Notes: generated from the letters alone by a model not told the origin. 46,572 nt of DNA from an uncultured Acidobacteriota bacterium (GCA_937864465.1 CALMJU010000018.1:1-46572), one strand, 5' to 3'. Shown: positions 26,506 through 36,710, counted from the first letter of the stretch. Translations and numbers: made by a program.

Positions 26506-29277
26506 TCACATCGGGTTCCCGTCCGCGTCGAGAAGGCGGATCTCGCCGAGGCCCAGCTCGGCGAGGGACGCTCCGATCTTCGCGCGATCGCCGATGACCA
26601 GCCAGACGACGTGGTCGGGCTGCAGGAGCTTCGGGGAGGCGGCCGAGAGCTTGCCGAGGTCGAGCGCCCGCACCTTCGCGGGGTACGTCGCGAAGTAGTC
26701 CTCCGGCAGCCCGAAGCGGAGCATCTCCGCGATGGACGCCAGGACCGCCCGCGAGGTCTCCCAGGACCCCGGGAGCGCGAGCGTGAGCCCGTCCTTGGCC
26801 TGGGTCAACTCGTCCGCGACGAACGGCCTGGGTCCCAGCGGCCCCCGCAGCTCCTTCGCGATCTCCTGGATCGTCTCCTTCGTCTTGTCGCTCTGTACGG
26901 ACGTGTAGGCCAGGAGCGGCCTCTGGCCGCTCGCCGGCACGATGAAGCTCCCTGCCCCGTACGTCCAGTGCTTGTCCTCGCGCAGGTTCATGTTGATGCG
27001 CGACGTGAACACCCCGCCGAGCAGGTAGTTGATCGTCTCGAACGCGATCTCGTCCGGGTTCGCCCGGGGCGGAGCGACATGGCCCGCGATGACCACCGAC
27101 TGGACCGACCCCGGCCGATCCACGAGATAAACGACCTGCTTCGCCTGCTGGTCCACCACCCGGAGGTTCTTCTTCGGGACGTCGCCCGGCTTCCAGTCCC
27201 GGAAGAGGGTTTCGAGCTTCGGGCGGATCTCTCCCATCGTGGTGTCGCCCACGACGATCAGCTTCGCGTGGTTGGGCTTGAACCAGCTGTCGTGGAACCG
27301 GACGAGGTCCTCCCTCGTGATCGCCGGGACCGTGCTCTCGAACCCCGATCCCGTGAACGGCGTCCCGTAGGCGTGGTCGGCCCCGTAGAGAAGGCGCGGG
27401 AAGACGCGAAGCGCCATCGCGAACGGCTGGACCTTCTCCGAGCGGATCCCCGCCAGCTGCTGCTTCTTCAGCCTATCGAGGTCGGGCTGCGGGAACGACG
27501 GACGGAGCACGACGTCCGCGTAGATCGCGAGCGAGGCGTCGAGGTTGGCCTTGAGCGCGGACAGAGAGACGGTGGACGTGTCGAGGTCCGACCCGGTCCC
27601 GAGCTCCGCGCCGAGGGCGCGCAGCTCGTCGCTGATCTCGAGCGACGAACGCGTCTTCGTCCCCTCGTCGAGCATTCCCATGGCGAGCTGCGCGAGCCCC
27701 GGGACCGCGGTGAGGTCGGAGGCATAGCCGGCGTCGAGCATCAGGTTCATGTCGATCACGGGGATCGAGTGCCGCTCGGCCAGGATCACCTCGAGACCGT
27801 TCGGGAGCTTCGCCCGCTGCAGCGGGGGAAACGCGGCCTGCGGCGGGACGCCCGGCTCGGGCCGCTTCGACCGGTCGGCGCCGGCCGCTGCCGTCCGGTA
27901 CTCGGGGAACGGATGGATCTCGAGCACGAAGACGCCGTCCGACAGCCACCGCCGCGCCGCGTCGCGGACGTCGGCCGCCCCCGCGGACTCGATGCGGCCC
28001 ATCTGCGCCTTCCAGGCGTCGGGGCTGCCGTCGTAGACCTGGCTCATGGCCAGCACGTCGGACTTGCCGCCGAACCCGCCGATCCGCTCCACGCCCCGCA
28101 CGAAGTCGGCGAGGTTCTCGGTCCGCGCGCGCGACAGCTCCTCCCCCGTCGGGCCTTCCTCGAGGAACCGGGCCATCTCCTCGTCGATCGCCTTCTCGAT
28201 CCGCGCGAGGTCTTCCCCCGGCTTCGCGGTGGCGACGACGTAGAACAGGCCGGCGATCTCCCTCCGGTCCAGGAACGCCCGGACGCCCGTCGCGATCTGC
28301 TCGTCGTAGACCAGGCGCTTGTAGAGCCGCGACGTCTTTCCCGACGAGAGGATCGACGCGACCAGCTCGAGGCGGTCGCCGTCGGCGGCCGAGTGCTCGG
28401 GGACGTTCCACACCTTGTAGAGCCGGGCCTGCGGGACCCGGTCCTGCGCCACGCGCCGCTGCTCCCCGCTCCGCTTCGCGACCCACGCGGCGGGCCTCTG
28501 GACCGGGGGGCCGGGAGGGATGTCGCCGAAGTAGCTCTCGACCTTCTTCTTCGCCGTCTCGGGATCGATGTCCCCCGCGATCACGATCACCGCATTGGCG
28601 GCCCCGTAGTAGGTCCGGAACCACTCGTGCACGTCCTCGAGGCTGGCCGCCGAGAGGTCCTCCATCGCACCGATCACGGTCCAGGAGTACGGGTGCCCCG
28701 CCGGGAAGCAGGCGCGCGCGATCGCCTCCTCGCTCAGGCTGTACGGCTCGTTGTCGTACTGCCGCTTCTCGTTCTGGACGACGCCGCGCTGCTCGTCGAG
28801 CCGCACCTGGTCGATCGCGCCGACCAGGTGGCCCATCCGGTCGGACTCCATCCAGAGGACGGTGTCGAGGGCGGAGGACGGGACGTTCTGGAAGTAGTTC
28901 GTCCGGTCCTCGTTCGTCGTCCCGTTCAGGTCCGTGGCGCCGAGGCGCTCGAGGACCTTGAAATAGTCGTCGTTGAAGTTCTCGCTCCCGTTGAACATCA
29001 GGTGCTCGAACAGGTGGGCGAAGCCCGTGCGTCCCGGCTTCTCGTTCTTCGAGCCCACGTGGTACCAGACGTTCACGGCCACGATCGGGACCTTGTGGTC
29101 CTCGTGGACGAGGAGCGTCAGCCCGTTGTCGAGGGTGAACTTCGCGTAGGGGATGTCGACCGAGGCCGCGATCCCGCCCGGCGCCCCGGCCGCCGGGGCG
29201 GCGGAGGCGGTGACGGCCGCCAGCGACAGAGCGGCGGCGAGCAGGGCCAGGACGGTACGGCGCGCTATCCGATGCAT
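26506..29277 (-). CDS. Exported two-domain M16 metallopeptidase
   Basis: A 923-residue zinc protease related to pitrilysin, likely periplasmic. Signal peptide over residues 1-27, ending ASA. The first M16 half has the inverted zinc motif HLFEH (H88, E91, H92) and, about 75 residues on, DEQRGVVQNEKRQ for the third ligand. The second half (from about residue 470) has the fold but no HxxEH, as usual for tandem members where that half only supports binding. The RY-type substrate pocket is represented by GDxTMGEIRPKLE-like and ASIAEMLRFGLPEDY segments. ATG at 29275-29277 with GAGGAGG upstream. It probably digests small peptides outside the cytoplasm. Confidence 0.94.
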   Translation of the reverse strand: MHRIARRTVLALLAAALSLAAVTASAAPAAGAPGGIAASVDIPYAKFTLDNGLTLLVHEDHKVPIVAVNVWYHVGSKNEKPGRTGFAHLFEHLMFNGSENFNDDYFKVLERLGATDLNGTTNEDRTNYFQNVPSSALDTVLWMESDRMGHLVGAIDQVRLDEQRGVVQNEKRQYDNEPYSLSEEAIARACFPAGHPYSWTVIGAMEDLSAASLEDVHEWFRTYYGAANAVIVIAGDIDPETAKKKVESYFGDIPPGPPVQRPAAWVAKRSGEQRRVAQDRVPQARLYKVWNVPEHSAADGDRLELVASILSSGKTSRLYKRLVYDEQIATGVRAFLDRREIAGLFYVVATAKPGEDLARIEKAIDEEMARFLEEGPTGEELSRARTENLADFVRGVERIGGFGGKSDVLAMSQVYDGSPDAWKAQMGRIESAGAADVRDAARRWLSDGVFVLEIHPFPEYRTAAAGADRSKRPEPGVPPQAAFPPLQRAKLPNGLEVILAERHSIPVIDMNLMLDAGYASDLTAVPGLAQLAMGMLDEGTKTRSSLEISDELRALGAELGTGSDLDTSTVSLSALKANLDASLAIYADVVLRPSFPQPDLDRLKKQQLAGIRSEKVQPFAMALRVFPRLLYGADHAYGTPFTGSGFESTVPAITREDLVRFHDSWFKPNHAKLIVVGDTTMGEIRPKLETLFRDWKPGDVPKKNLRVVDQQAKQVVYLVDRPGSVQSVVIAGHVAPPRANPDEIAFETINYLLGGVFTSRINMNLREDKHWTYGAGSFIVPASGQRPLLAYTSVQSDKTKETIQEIAKELRGPLGPRPFVADELTQAKDGLTLALPGSWETSRAVLASIAEMLRFGLPEDYFATYPAKVRALDLGKLSAASPKLLQPDHVVWLVIGDRAKIGASLAELGLGEIRLLDADGNPM

Positions 29278-29410
29278 CGATGCCTCCTCGTCCCCCGCGC
29301 CCGGCGCGAGAATCGGCTTCCGATCGGCGGGGGAATCCGGAGAGAGCTTACGCGAACGGGGGGGGTGGGTTGCAAGTGCGCCGGGCCGCGGGGGCGCCGC
29401 TCTCCCCTGG

Positions 29411-29416
29411 TACAAT
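29411..29416 (+). promoter_or_regulatory. Possible extended -10 element of the RibD-like/polX/nth operon
   Basis: ccTGGTACAAT: TACAAT matches five of six consensus positions with TG one base upstream. Transcription would begin near 29423, leaving a short leader with GAGGGG before the GTG at 29440. No proper -35 is visible. Confidence 0.45.
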
Positions 29417-29439
29417 GTCGGAACCGCCGAGGGGTGCGC

Positions 29440-30120
29440 GTGGAACGCCCGTTCGTCTGCATGAACATGGCCATGACGGCCGACGGAAAGATCTCCTCCG
29501 CCGCGAGGGAGTATCCCGGGTTCACGTCGCGCCGCGACCGGAAGACGATGGACCGGTTCCGGGCCGAGTCGGACGCGGTGCTCGTCGGCGCGGGGACGCT
29601 CCGGACCGACGATCCTCCCCTCCACATCCGGGACGAGGAAGCGCGGGCGTACCGGCGGTCGCTGGGAAAGCCGGAGGGGCTCCTGAACGTCGTCGTGACC
29701 GCGTCGGCCGCCATCGACCCGGCCTCCCGCTTCTTCCGCGAGGGACCCGCCTCGGCCCGGATCGTCGCGACGGTCGAGGGCGCGCCGGCCGGGCGGGTCG
29801 AGGCCCTCGGGCGCTGCGCGGAGGTCTGGCGGGTCGGGCGGGACCGCGTCGACCTCCCCGAGCTGCTGAGGCGGCTCAGGGCCCGCGGCGTGGGGCGGCT
29901 TCTCGTCGAGGGCGGGGGCGAGACGAACTGGGAGTTCGTCCGCGGCGACCTGCTCGACGAGCTGTACGTCACCGTCGTGCCGGCGCTCCTGGGCGGGAGG
30001 GACGCGCCGACGATCCTCGAGGGGGAGGGGCTGTCCGTGGGCGCGCGAAGGCGCCTGCGCCTCCTCTCGGTCGATCGGCTCGACGACGAGATCTACCTCC
30101 GCTTCTCGGTGGCCCGCTGA
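29440..30120 (+). CDS. RibD C-terminal/dihydrofolate reductase-like reductase
   Basis: A 226-residue cytosolic reductase of the RibD C-terminal family, stand-alone, with no deaminase domain. MNMAMTADGKIS at the N-terminus, SDAVLVGAGTLRTDDPPL for NADPH/substrate binding, and LLVEGGGETNWEF near the C-terminus are the expected signatures. It probably reduces a pyrimidine or pterin intermediate, as in riboflavin or modified-pterin synthesis, but no riboflavin genes are near. The GTG at 29440 has GAGGGG about five bases upstream; the GTG at 29434 is a possible alternative. Its stop shares one base with the polX ATG. Confidence 0.88.
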   Translation: MERPFVCMNMAMTADGKISSAAREYPGFTSRRDRKTMDRFRAESDAVLVGAGTLRTDDPPLHIRDEEARAYRRSLGKPEGLLNVVVTASAAIDPASRFFREGPASARIVATVEGAPAGRVEALGRCAEVWRVGRDRVDLPELLRRLRARGVGRLLVEGGGETNWEFVRGDLLDELYVTVVPALLGGRDAPTILEGEGLSVGARRRLRLLSVDRLDDEIYLRFSVAR

Positions 30121-31877
30121 TGGATCGCGGCGCCGTCGCCGACGCCCTCGACGAGATCGCGGCGCTGCTCGATTTCCTCGGGGAGAACCCGTTCAAGGGG
30201 CGTGCCTACGCGAGCGCCGCGAGGACGCTCCGGGGGCTCGACCGCGATCTCGGAGACCTCGTCGCGTCGGGCGAGATCCGCAAGTTGAAGGGAATCGGCG
30301 ACGCGCTCGCGCAGAAGATCTCGACGCTCGTCGCGAAGGGCGAGCTCCCGTACCTCGAGGAGCTGCGGGCGCGGGTTCCCCGGGGGCTCCTCGAGTGGCT
30401 CGGGATCCCCGGGCTCGGACCGCAGAAGGCGAGGGCGATCCACGAGAGGCTCGGGATCTCCACCCTCGGCGAGCTGGAGTACCTCTGCCGGCAGGGGCGC
30501 CTCCGGGCGCTCGACGGCTTCGGCGAGGCCACCGAGAGGAAGATCCTGGAGGGAATCGAGCGGCTCCGGAGGGACTCGGGTCTCCATCTCCAGCCCCTGG
30601 TCCGGGGAGAGGCTGCGCGCCTTCTCGCGATCCTGCGACGGACCGAGGGCGTTCTCCGCGCCGAGGTCGGAGGATCCGTCCGACGCTGCGTGGAGACATC
30701 GAGGAACGTCGACCTCGTCGCGGCGGCGGACCGGCCGGAGCCGGCTCTGGCCGCGTTCGCCTCCGCCCGCGGCGTCGCGGAGGTGATCGATCGCGGGCCG
30801 GACCGGTGCTCGGTGATGCTCGAGTCGGGCCCGCAGGCGGATCTGCGCGTCGTCCCCCCCCGCTCGTTTCCCTTCGCCCTCGCCCACGCCACGGGGAGCC
30901 GCGAGCACAACGCCGCGCTCAGGGCCCGGGCGAATCGTCTCGGCCTCGACCTCGACGAGAGCCGGATGACGCGCCGGACGGACGGATCGGAGGTCGAGTG
31001 CACGGACGAGGAGGCGATCTTCCGCGAGCTCGGCCTCCCGTGGATCCCGCCCGAGCTGCGTGAGGGCGAGGGCGAGATCGAGGCCGCGGAGAGCGGGCGG
31101 CTTCCCCGCCTCGTCGAGAGCGGCGACCTTCGGGGTGTTCTCCATTGCCATTCGGTCTGGTCGGACGGTCTCGCCACCGTCGCCGAGATGGCCGAGGGGG
31201 CCCGCGCGCTCGGGATGTCCTACCTGGGGCTCTGCGATCACTCGCGGGCCGCGGCCTACGCGGGGGGGCTCTCGCCCGAACGCTTCCGGGAGCAGTGGAA
31301 GGAGATCGAGGGGCTCAACGCCTCCTACGGCGGCTCGTTCCGGATCCTGAGGGGCGTCGAGGTGGACATCCTTCCGGACGGATCGCTCGACTTCCCCGAC
31401 GACTTCCTCGAGAAGTTCGAGCTCGTCGTCGCCTCCGTCCACAGCCGGTTCGGGCTGGACAGGGAGGCGCAGACGGAACGCCTCGTCCGGGCGGCGCGGC
31501 ACGCACCGGTCGACATGATCGGCCACCCGACGGGGAGGCTCCTCCTCGCCCGGGACCCCTATCCCCTGGACCTGCCGCGGGTCCTGGACGCGGCGGCCGA
31601 GCGCGGGGTGGCGGTGGAGATCAACGCGCACCCCCAGCGCCTCGATCTCGATGCGCGGGCTCTCCGCTACGGGCTCGCCCGAGGAATGCGAACGAGCGTG
31701 AGTCCGGATTCCCACTCCGTAGCCGGGCTCCGCGACGTCGAGTACGGGCTCGGCACGGCGCGGCGCGGCGGGTGCCGCGCGGAGGACATCCTGAACGCCT
31801 GGCCTCTCGATCGGCTGCTCGATCACCTGGCGGCGCGACGGCGCGGCGCCCGAGGAGTCCTTGGCCGCCGCGCCTGA
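30120..31877 (+). CDS. polX: Bacterial PolX (family X polymerase/PHP nuclease) with altered polymerase site
   Basis: A 585-residue DNA repair protein. Helix-hairpin-helix segments near residues 50-70 and 95-140 (IPGLGPQKARAIHE) bind DNA. The polymerase core has GGSVRRC, but the first catalytic aspartate of the usual GDIDL motif is asparagine: R195-N196-V197-D198, codon AAC at 30705-30707. D198 and D241 (in ADLRVVP) remain, as does GSREHNAALR. The C-terminal PHP nuclease domain keeps its metal ligands: H342, H344, D349, H374, E414, H441, H469, D530 and H532. So 3'-5' nuclease activity should be retained while polymerase activity is doubtful. ATG overlaps the previous stop by one base; nth overlaps the end by 17 bases. 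Confidence 0.93.
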   Translation: MDRGAVADALDEIAALLDFLGENPFKGRAYASAARTLRGLDRDLGDLVASGEIRKLKGIGDALAQKISTLVAKGELPYLEELRARVPRGLLEWLGIPGLGPQKARAIHERLGISTLGELEYLCRQGRLRALDGFGEATERKILEGIERLRRDSGLHLQPLVRGEAARLLAILRRTEGVLRAEVGGSVRRCVETSRNVDLVAAADRPEPALAAFASARGVAEVIDRGPDRCSVMLESGPQADLRVVPPRSFPFALAHATGSREHNAALRARANRLGLDLDESRMTRRTDGSEVECTDEEAIFRELGLPWIPPELREGEGEIEAAESGRLPRLVESGDLRGVLHCHSVWSDGLATVAEMAEGARALGMSYLGLCDHSRAAAYAGGLSPERFREQWKEIEGLNASYGGSFRILRGVEVDILPDGSLDFPDDFLEKFELVVASVHSRFGLDREAQTERLVRAARHAPVDMIGHPTGRLLLARDPYPLDLPRVLDAAAERGVAVEINAHPQRLDLDARALRYGLARGMRTSVSPDSHSVAGLRDVEYGLGTARRGGCRAEDILNAWPLDRLLDHLAARRRGARGVLGRRA

Positions 31878-32511
31878 GCCGCCCGCAGAGCTGCGGGCGA
31901 GGGCGGCGCGGATCGTCGCCGGGCTGCGGCGTCTCCACCCGGCGGCGACGTGCGCGCTCCGGCACCGGAGCCCCCTCGAGCTCCTCGTCGCCACGATCCT
32001 GTCGGCGCAGTGCACGGACGAGCGCGTGAACCGCGTGACCCCGGCCCTGTTCCGCCGATACCCGAGAGCCGCCGACTACGCCGGCGCCGATCGCGCCGAG
32101 ATCGAGGAGCTGATTCGCAGCACCGGGTTCTTCCGGAACAAGTCGGCCTCCCTGATCGGCCTCGGGAAGGCGCTGGTCGAGCGCCACGGGGGGGAGGTGC
32201 CCGATCGGATGGAGGACCTCGTCGAGCTCCCGGGCGTCGGGCGGAAGACCGCGAACGTCCTCCTGGGAACGTGGTGGGGCCGGCCGGCGATCCCCGTGGA
32301 CACGCACGTCACGAGACTCGCGGCCCGGCTGGGCCTGTCCGCGAGAACCGATCCCGCCGGGATCGAGCGCGACCTGATGCTCCTCCTCCGCGAATCCGAC
32401 TGGACCTTCGTCTCTCACGCGCTGATCCAGCACGGCCGGAAGGTCTGCAGGGCCCGGAAGCCGGCCTGCGATTCCTGCGCGCTCCGTCCCGACTGTCCCC
32501 ACGGAGCGTGA
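31861..32511 (+). CDS. nth: Endonuclease III (DNA glycosylase/AP lyase)
   Basis: A 216-residue base-excision repair enzyme removing oxidised pyrimidines. The helix-hairpin-helix ELPGVGRKTANVLLG contains the catalytic lysine K129, and D147 sits in PVDTHV. The C-terminal iron-sulfur loop is intact: C196, C203, C206, C212 with the canonical 6-2-5 spacing. Length is standard. The TTG start at 31861 lies inside the polX end, with GAGGAG just before. Co-operonic with polX, which fits a base-excision repair role for the pair. Confidence 0.95.
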   Translation: MAAAPEPPAELRARAARIVAGLRRLHPAATCALRHRSPLELLVATILSAQCTDERVNRVTPALFRRYPRAADYAGADRAEIEELIRSTGFFRNKSASLIGLGKALVERHGGEVPDRMEDLVELPGVGRKTANVLLGTWWGRPAIPVDTHVTRLAARLGLSARTDPAGIERDLMLLLRESDWTFVSHALIQHGRKVCRARKPACDSCALRPDCPHGA

Positions 32512-32554
32512 CGGCGCCACATCCCGGGCTGCGGCGGCCGCGCTCCCGATTCGC

Positions 32555-32560
32555 TATATT
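32555..32560 (+). promoter_or_regulatory. Possible -10 element of the rhodanese-methyltransferase gene
   Basis: gcTATATT, five of six consensus positions, about 30 bases before the GTG start at 32591. The 79-base gap after nth is otherwise GC-rich, with no visible -35. Confidence 0.3.
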
Positions 32561-32590
32561 GCATTTCCCCTTCCGAGACACAGAGGCGAC

Positions 32591-33472
32591 GTGGCGAGAG
32601 AAGCGCGATTCGGGACGATCGGAGGAGAGGACCTCTACCGCAGGCTGGCGACCGGCGAGCCGTTCGTCCTGCTCGACGTCCGGGCCCCGGAGGAGTTCGA
32701 GAAGGGCCACATCCCCGGCTCGATCCTGATCCCGCTCCAGGAGATCGACGCCCGCTGGACCGAGGTGCCGCGCGGAGACTTCCCTCTGGCGGTCGTGTGC
32801 GAGTACGGCGTGCGGAGCGCCTCGGCCTGCCGCTTTCTCGCCGAGCGCGACGTGCCGGGTCTTTTCAACCTCGAGGGGGGGATCGAGGCCTGGCCGGGCC
32901 CCGTGGCGCAGGGCATCGAGGGGAACGGCCGGAGCGCCGGGCGGCTCTCTCCGGAACCGTTCCTGGTCGAGAGCTTCCACCTCCTGCCCATGGGCCTCGC
33001 CCTCGACATCGCCATGGGAGAGGGCAGGAACGCGATCTACCTCGCGTCTCGAGGGTTCGACGTCGACGGCGTCGACTCCGATCCGTCCGCGGTGAAGCGC
33101 GCCCGCTCGGCCGCCCGCCGCCTGGGCGCGCCGATTCGCGCCGTCGTCGGCAACGTGGAGGACGGCACCCACATCATCCCGGTGGATGCGTACGACGTCA
33201 TCTCCGTCTTCGACTACGTCCACCGCCCGCTCTTCACCGACATCCGCGAGGGGCTCAAGGCGGGAGGGGTCGTCGTGTTCCAGGCCCCCCTGCAGGGGAC
33301 GTCCGGCGCCGCGAGCCCGGCGGACCCGGCGCGGCTGCTGGCGCCGGGCGAGCTCAAGAGGGTCTTCGACGACTGGGAGATCCTGCGACTGCGCGAGGAG
33401 GTCGAGCCGTCGCCGAATCTCTCCTCCTCCCGCCTCGTCGCCGGGATCGTCGCCCGCAAGCCGGCCGCGTGA
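32591..33472 (+). CDS. Rhodanese domain fused to a TehB-like methyltransferase
   Basis: A 293-residue cytosolic fusion. Residues 8-105 form a rhodanese (sulfurtransferase) domain with the active loop CEYGVRS, catalytic C70, and VLLDVRAPEEFEKGHIPGS at the start. Residues about 120-290 form a SAM methyltransferase resembling TehB: LALDIAMGEGRNAIYLASRG for SAM binding, then GVDSDPSAV and DVISVFDYVHRPLF. Combined, they could move sulfur or chalcogen groups and methylate them, for example in thiol, selenium or tellurium detoxification; this is inference. GTG start with AGAGG upstream. Confidence 0.9.
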   Translation: MAREARFGTIGGEDLYRRLATGEPFVLLDVRAPEEFEKGHIPGSILIPLQEIDARWTEVPRGDFPLAVVCEYGVRSASACRFLAERDVPGLFNLEGGIEAWPGPVAQGIEGNGRSAGRLSPEPFLVESFHLLPMGLALDIAMGEGRNAIYLASRGFDVDGVDSDPSAVKRARSAARRLGAPIRAVVGNVEDGTHIIPVDAYDVISVFDYVHRPLFTDIREGLKAGGVVVFQAPLQGTSGAASPADPARLLAPGELKRVFDDWEILRLREEVEPSPNLSSSRLVAGIVARKPAA

Positions 33473-33588
33473 GCGCTTCGGGACCGAGGTCCGGGAGACG
33501 CCTTCCGCTCGACTGAGATCCGAGCCGGAGGCCGTGGTCGGGCGTATCATGGGCGACGGGCCCCGGCGGCCCGAGGAAACCGCACGCG

Positions 33589-34836
33589 ATGACCGATCCC
33601 GCGCCCTCGCAGTCGATCCGGGTGACGGGCGGACGTGCGGGCGTCCCCCTCGCGAGACGGGTCGCAACCCTCGCGGCTTCGGTGCGCCCGTATCGTCTCC
33701 TCGTCGGTTGGGCGGTGGGCTGGGCCTTCGTCGGCGCCGTCGTCGGACTCGGGATCGTCTTCACGCGCGGCGCGACGGGGTTCCTGCCCGTGCTCCGGCA
33801 GAGCGTTCTCTTCGCCGAGGTCGTCGGATTCACCGCCCTGACGTCCGCGCGGGTCGTGTTCCCGCTGTACTCGCGCCTCCCCGCGGCGGCGCGCTTCGCG
33901 CTCCAGGTGCTGACCCTCCTCTCGGGCACCCTGTTCGGGTCGGTCGCAATCCTCGCCACCCAGCCCCTCTTCTCGCTCGCGAGCCCGAGGACGGTCGCGG
34001 TGATCGTCTTCATGAACGCCGCGTTCGCCGTCGTCGTGGGGATCGCCCTCCACACCTACGACTCGATGAAGCGCCAGATCGAGGAGTCCTATCGCGTCCT
34101 GCGGGAAAAGGAAGCGATGGAGCGGGAGATGGCGATCGCCCGCGACGTGCAGCGGGAGCTCCTGCCCCGGGCCGCCCCTCGCGTCAGGGGCCTCGACCTC
34201 GCGGGCGCGTGCGTCCCGGCGATCGGCGTCGGAGGTGACCTCTACGACTTCCTCCCCTTCTCCGACGAGAGCATCGGTCTCGTGATCGCGGACGTCTCGG
34301 GAAAAGGGATCCCGGCCGCGCTGCTGATGGCGGGGCTCCAGGCCTCGGTGCGGAGCATCGCGCTGCCGGGCGTCGCGCCGTCGGAGGTCAACCGTCGCCT
34401 GAACGAGATGCTCCTGCGCTCGACCTCCGACGCCCGCTACGCGACGATGTTCTTCGCCCGCTACGACGGGAAGAGCCGGGTCCTGACGTACAGCAACGCC
34501 GGGCACTATCCGCCCCTCCGGATCAACGGGAACGGGGCGTCGCGGCTCCTCGAGGGCGGTTTCCCCATCGGCCTCCTGGACGGGGCGGAGTACCACGAGG
34601 GAGAGCGCGCGATGACCCCGGGCGACCTGCTCGTCCTCTACACGGACGGGATCATCGAGTCCCCGGGCGAGAACGACGAGGAGTTCGGGGAGAGGAGGCT
34701 CGTGGAGGCGCTGCAGAGGCACCGCTCCCGCGATCTCGAGGAGACGATCCGTCTCGTGATCGACGACGTGCGGGGGTGGAGCCGGGGCCGCCCGCAGTAC
34801 GACGACGTGACGCTCGTCCTGGGGCGGATCACGTGA
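33589..34836 (+). CDS. Membrane-anchored PP2C-type (SpoIIE/RsbU-like) phosphatase
   Basis: A 415-residue sensor phosphatase. Residues about 35-155 contain four hydrophobic segments, then a short linker helix (about 155-185), then a SpoIIE-type phosphatase domain with GVGGDLYDF (D217), IADVSGKGIPAALLMA (D235), and the later YTDGIIES and DDVTLVL acidic motifs. It should dephosphorylate a serine on an anti-anti-sigma-like protein, though none is in this window. The four-helix part resembles the N-terminus of the next gene's kinase (see findings). ATG with a GAGGAAA somewhat far upstream. Its stop overlaps the kinase start (GTGA). Confidence 0.92.
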   Translation: MTDPAPSQSIRVTGGRAGVPLARRVATLAASVRPYRLLVGWAVGWAFVGAVVGLGIVFTRGATGFLPVLRQSVLFAEVVGFTALTSARVVFPLYSRLPAAARFALQVLTLLSGTLFGSVAILATQPLFSLASPRTVAVIVFMNAAFAVVVGIALHTYDSMKRQIEESYRVLREKEAMEREMAIARDVQRELLPRAAPRVRGLDLAGACVPAIGVGGDLYDFLPFSDESIGLVIADVSGKGIPAALLMAGLQASVRSIALPGVAPSEVNRRLNEMLLRSTSDARYATMFFARYDGKSRVLTYSNAGHYPPLRINGNGASRLLEGGFPIGLLDGAEYHEGERAMTPGDLLVLYTDGIIESPGENDEEFGERRLVEALQRHRSRDLEETIRLVIDDVRGWSRGRPQYDDVTLVLGRIT

Positions 34837-35926
34837 GTCGACGAGACGGGCTGCCGGTCTGGCTGCAGGCGCTCCTCTGGGGGGCCTGCAACACCGCGGC
34901 GGGCACCGCCATCGGATTCGCGCTGGGAGCGTTCCGGCCCGGAGGGTTCGACCGGACGCTCGTCTGGATCAGCGTCCTCTTCGGGAACGTCGTGGGCTTC
35001 ACGGTGCTCCTGACGTCCGTGGTCCTCTTCCCCAGGATCCGCGGACTCCCGTCGGCGGCGCGCTTCGGGCTCCTGGGGCTCGCGCTCCTCTCCGGCGCGA
35101 TCGCGGGAACCGGCGTCGTGCTGTACGCCTACCCGCTCTACGTGCTCCGGGACTTCCGCCAGACGGTTGCGGTCATGGCGATCAACGGCATCCTGGCGCT
35201 CATCCTCGGCGCGACGGTGCACGTGTACGAGAGCCTCCGCGCGCGCCTGAGCGAGACGCTCCGCGAAGTCGAGGAGGTCCGCCTCGTCGAGGCTCGGCTC
35301 AAGGAGACCGCCGCGAGGGCGGAGCTCGCCGCGCTGCAGGCCAGGATCAACCCCCATTTCTTCTTCAACACGCTGAACACGATCTCGTCGCTCCTCCGCG
35401 AGGACCCGGAAGGGGCCGACGAGCTGCTGCAACGACTCGCGGACCTGTTCCGATACACGTTCCGCGCGGCGGACGCCGGGCCGGTCCCGCTGTCCGAGGA
35501 GCTCGACTTCCTCGAGGAGTACCTGGACATCGAGAGGGCGAGGTTCGGGGACCGCCTGCGGGTGCTCTGGCGGATCGATCCGGAGGCGCGGGCGGTCCGG
35601 ATCCCGGGGCTTCTCCTCCAGCCCCTCGTCGAGAACGCCGTCGGCCACGGGATCGCGCCGCGCGCGTCCGGGGGATCGGTCGCGATCTCGGCCCGGGCGC
35701 GGGACGGCGTCCTCGAGATCGTCGTCTCGGACGACGGCGTCGGCCTCCCGCGGTCGGAGGGCTCGCGGATCCGCGAGGGACACGGTCTCTCGAACGTCGA
35801 GCAGCGGCTCGGCGTCTTCACGCGAGGCGCCGGGTCGCTGGCCCTGGAGCCGGGCCCCGGCGGCCGCGGGGCGGTCGCCAGGATCGAGATCCCCATCCGG
35901 GAGAGCGCGGCGGAGGCGCCCGCGCC

Positions 35927-35930
<4 letters not shown>
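34833..35930 (+). CDS. LytS-like membrane histidine kinase
   Basis: A 365-residue sensor kinase. Four hydrophobic segments cover about residues 12-132, followed by a coiled-coil stretch (about 133-170) and a His_kinase domain of the LytS/YehU class: QARINPHFFFNTLNTI with phospho-acceptor H175. The ATPase part has GLLLQPLVENAVGHG (N-box), SDDGVGLP (G1) and REGHGLSNVEQRL (G2). GTG at 34833 overlaps the phosphatase stop; longer frames cross that gene. It should phosphorylate the LytTR regulator encoded next. The signal is unknown. Confidence 0.93.
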
Positions 35931-36709
<779 letters not shown>

Positions 36710-36710
36710 G

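Noticed and set aside
26227-29439. A very long plus-strand open frame running into the RibD-like gene
   Set aside because: It is antisense to the M16 peptidase and HD genes and has the Arg/Pro/Val-rich composition of a chance frame in GC-rich DNA. The recognisable RibD-like protein begins only at 29440.
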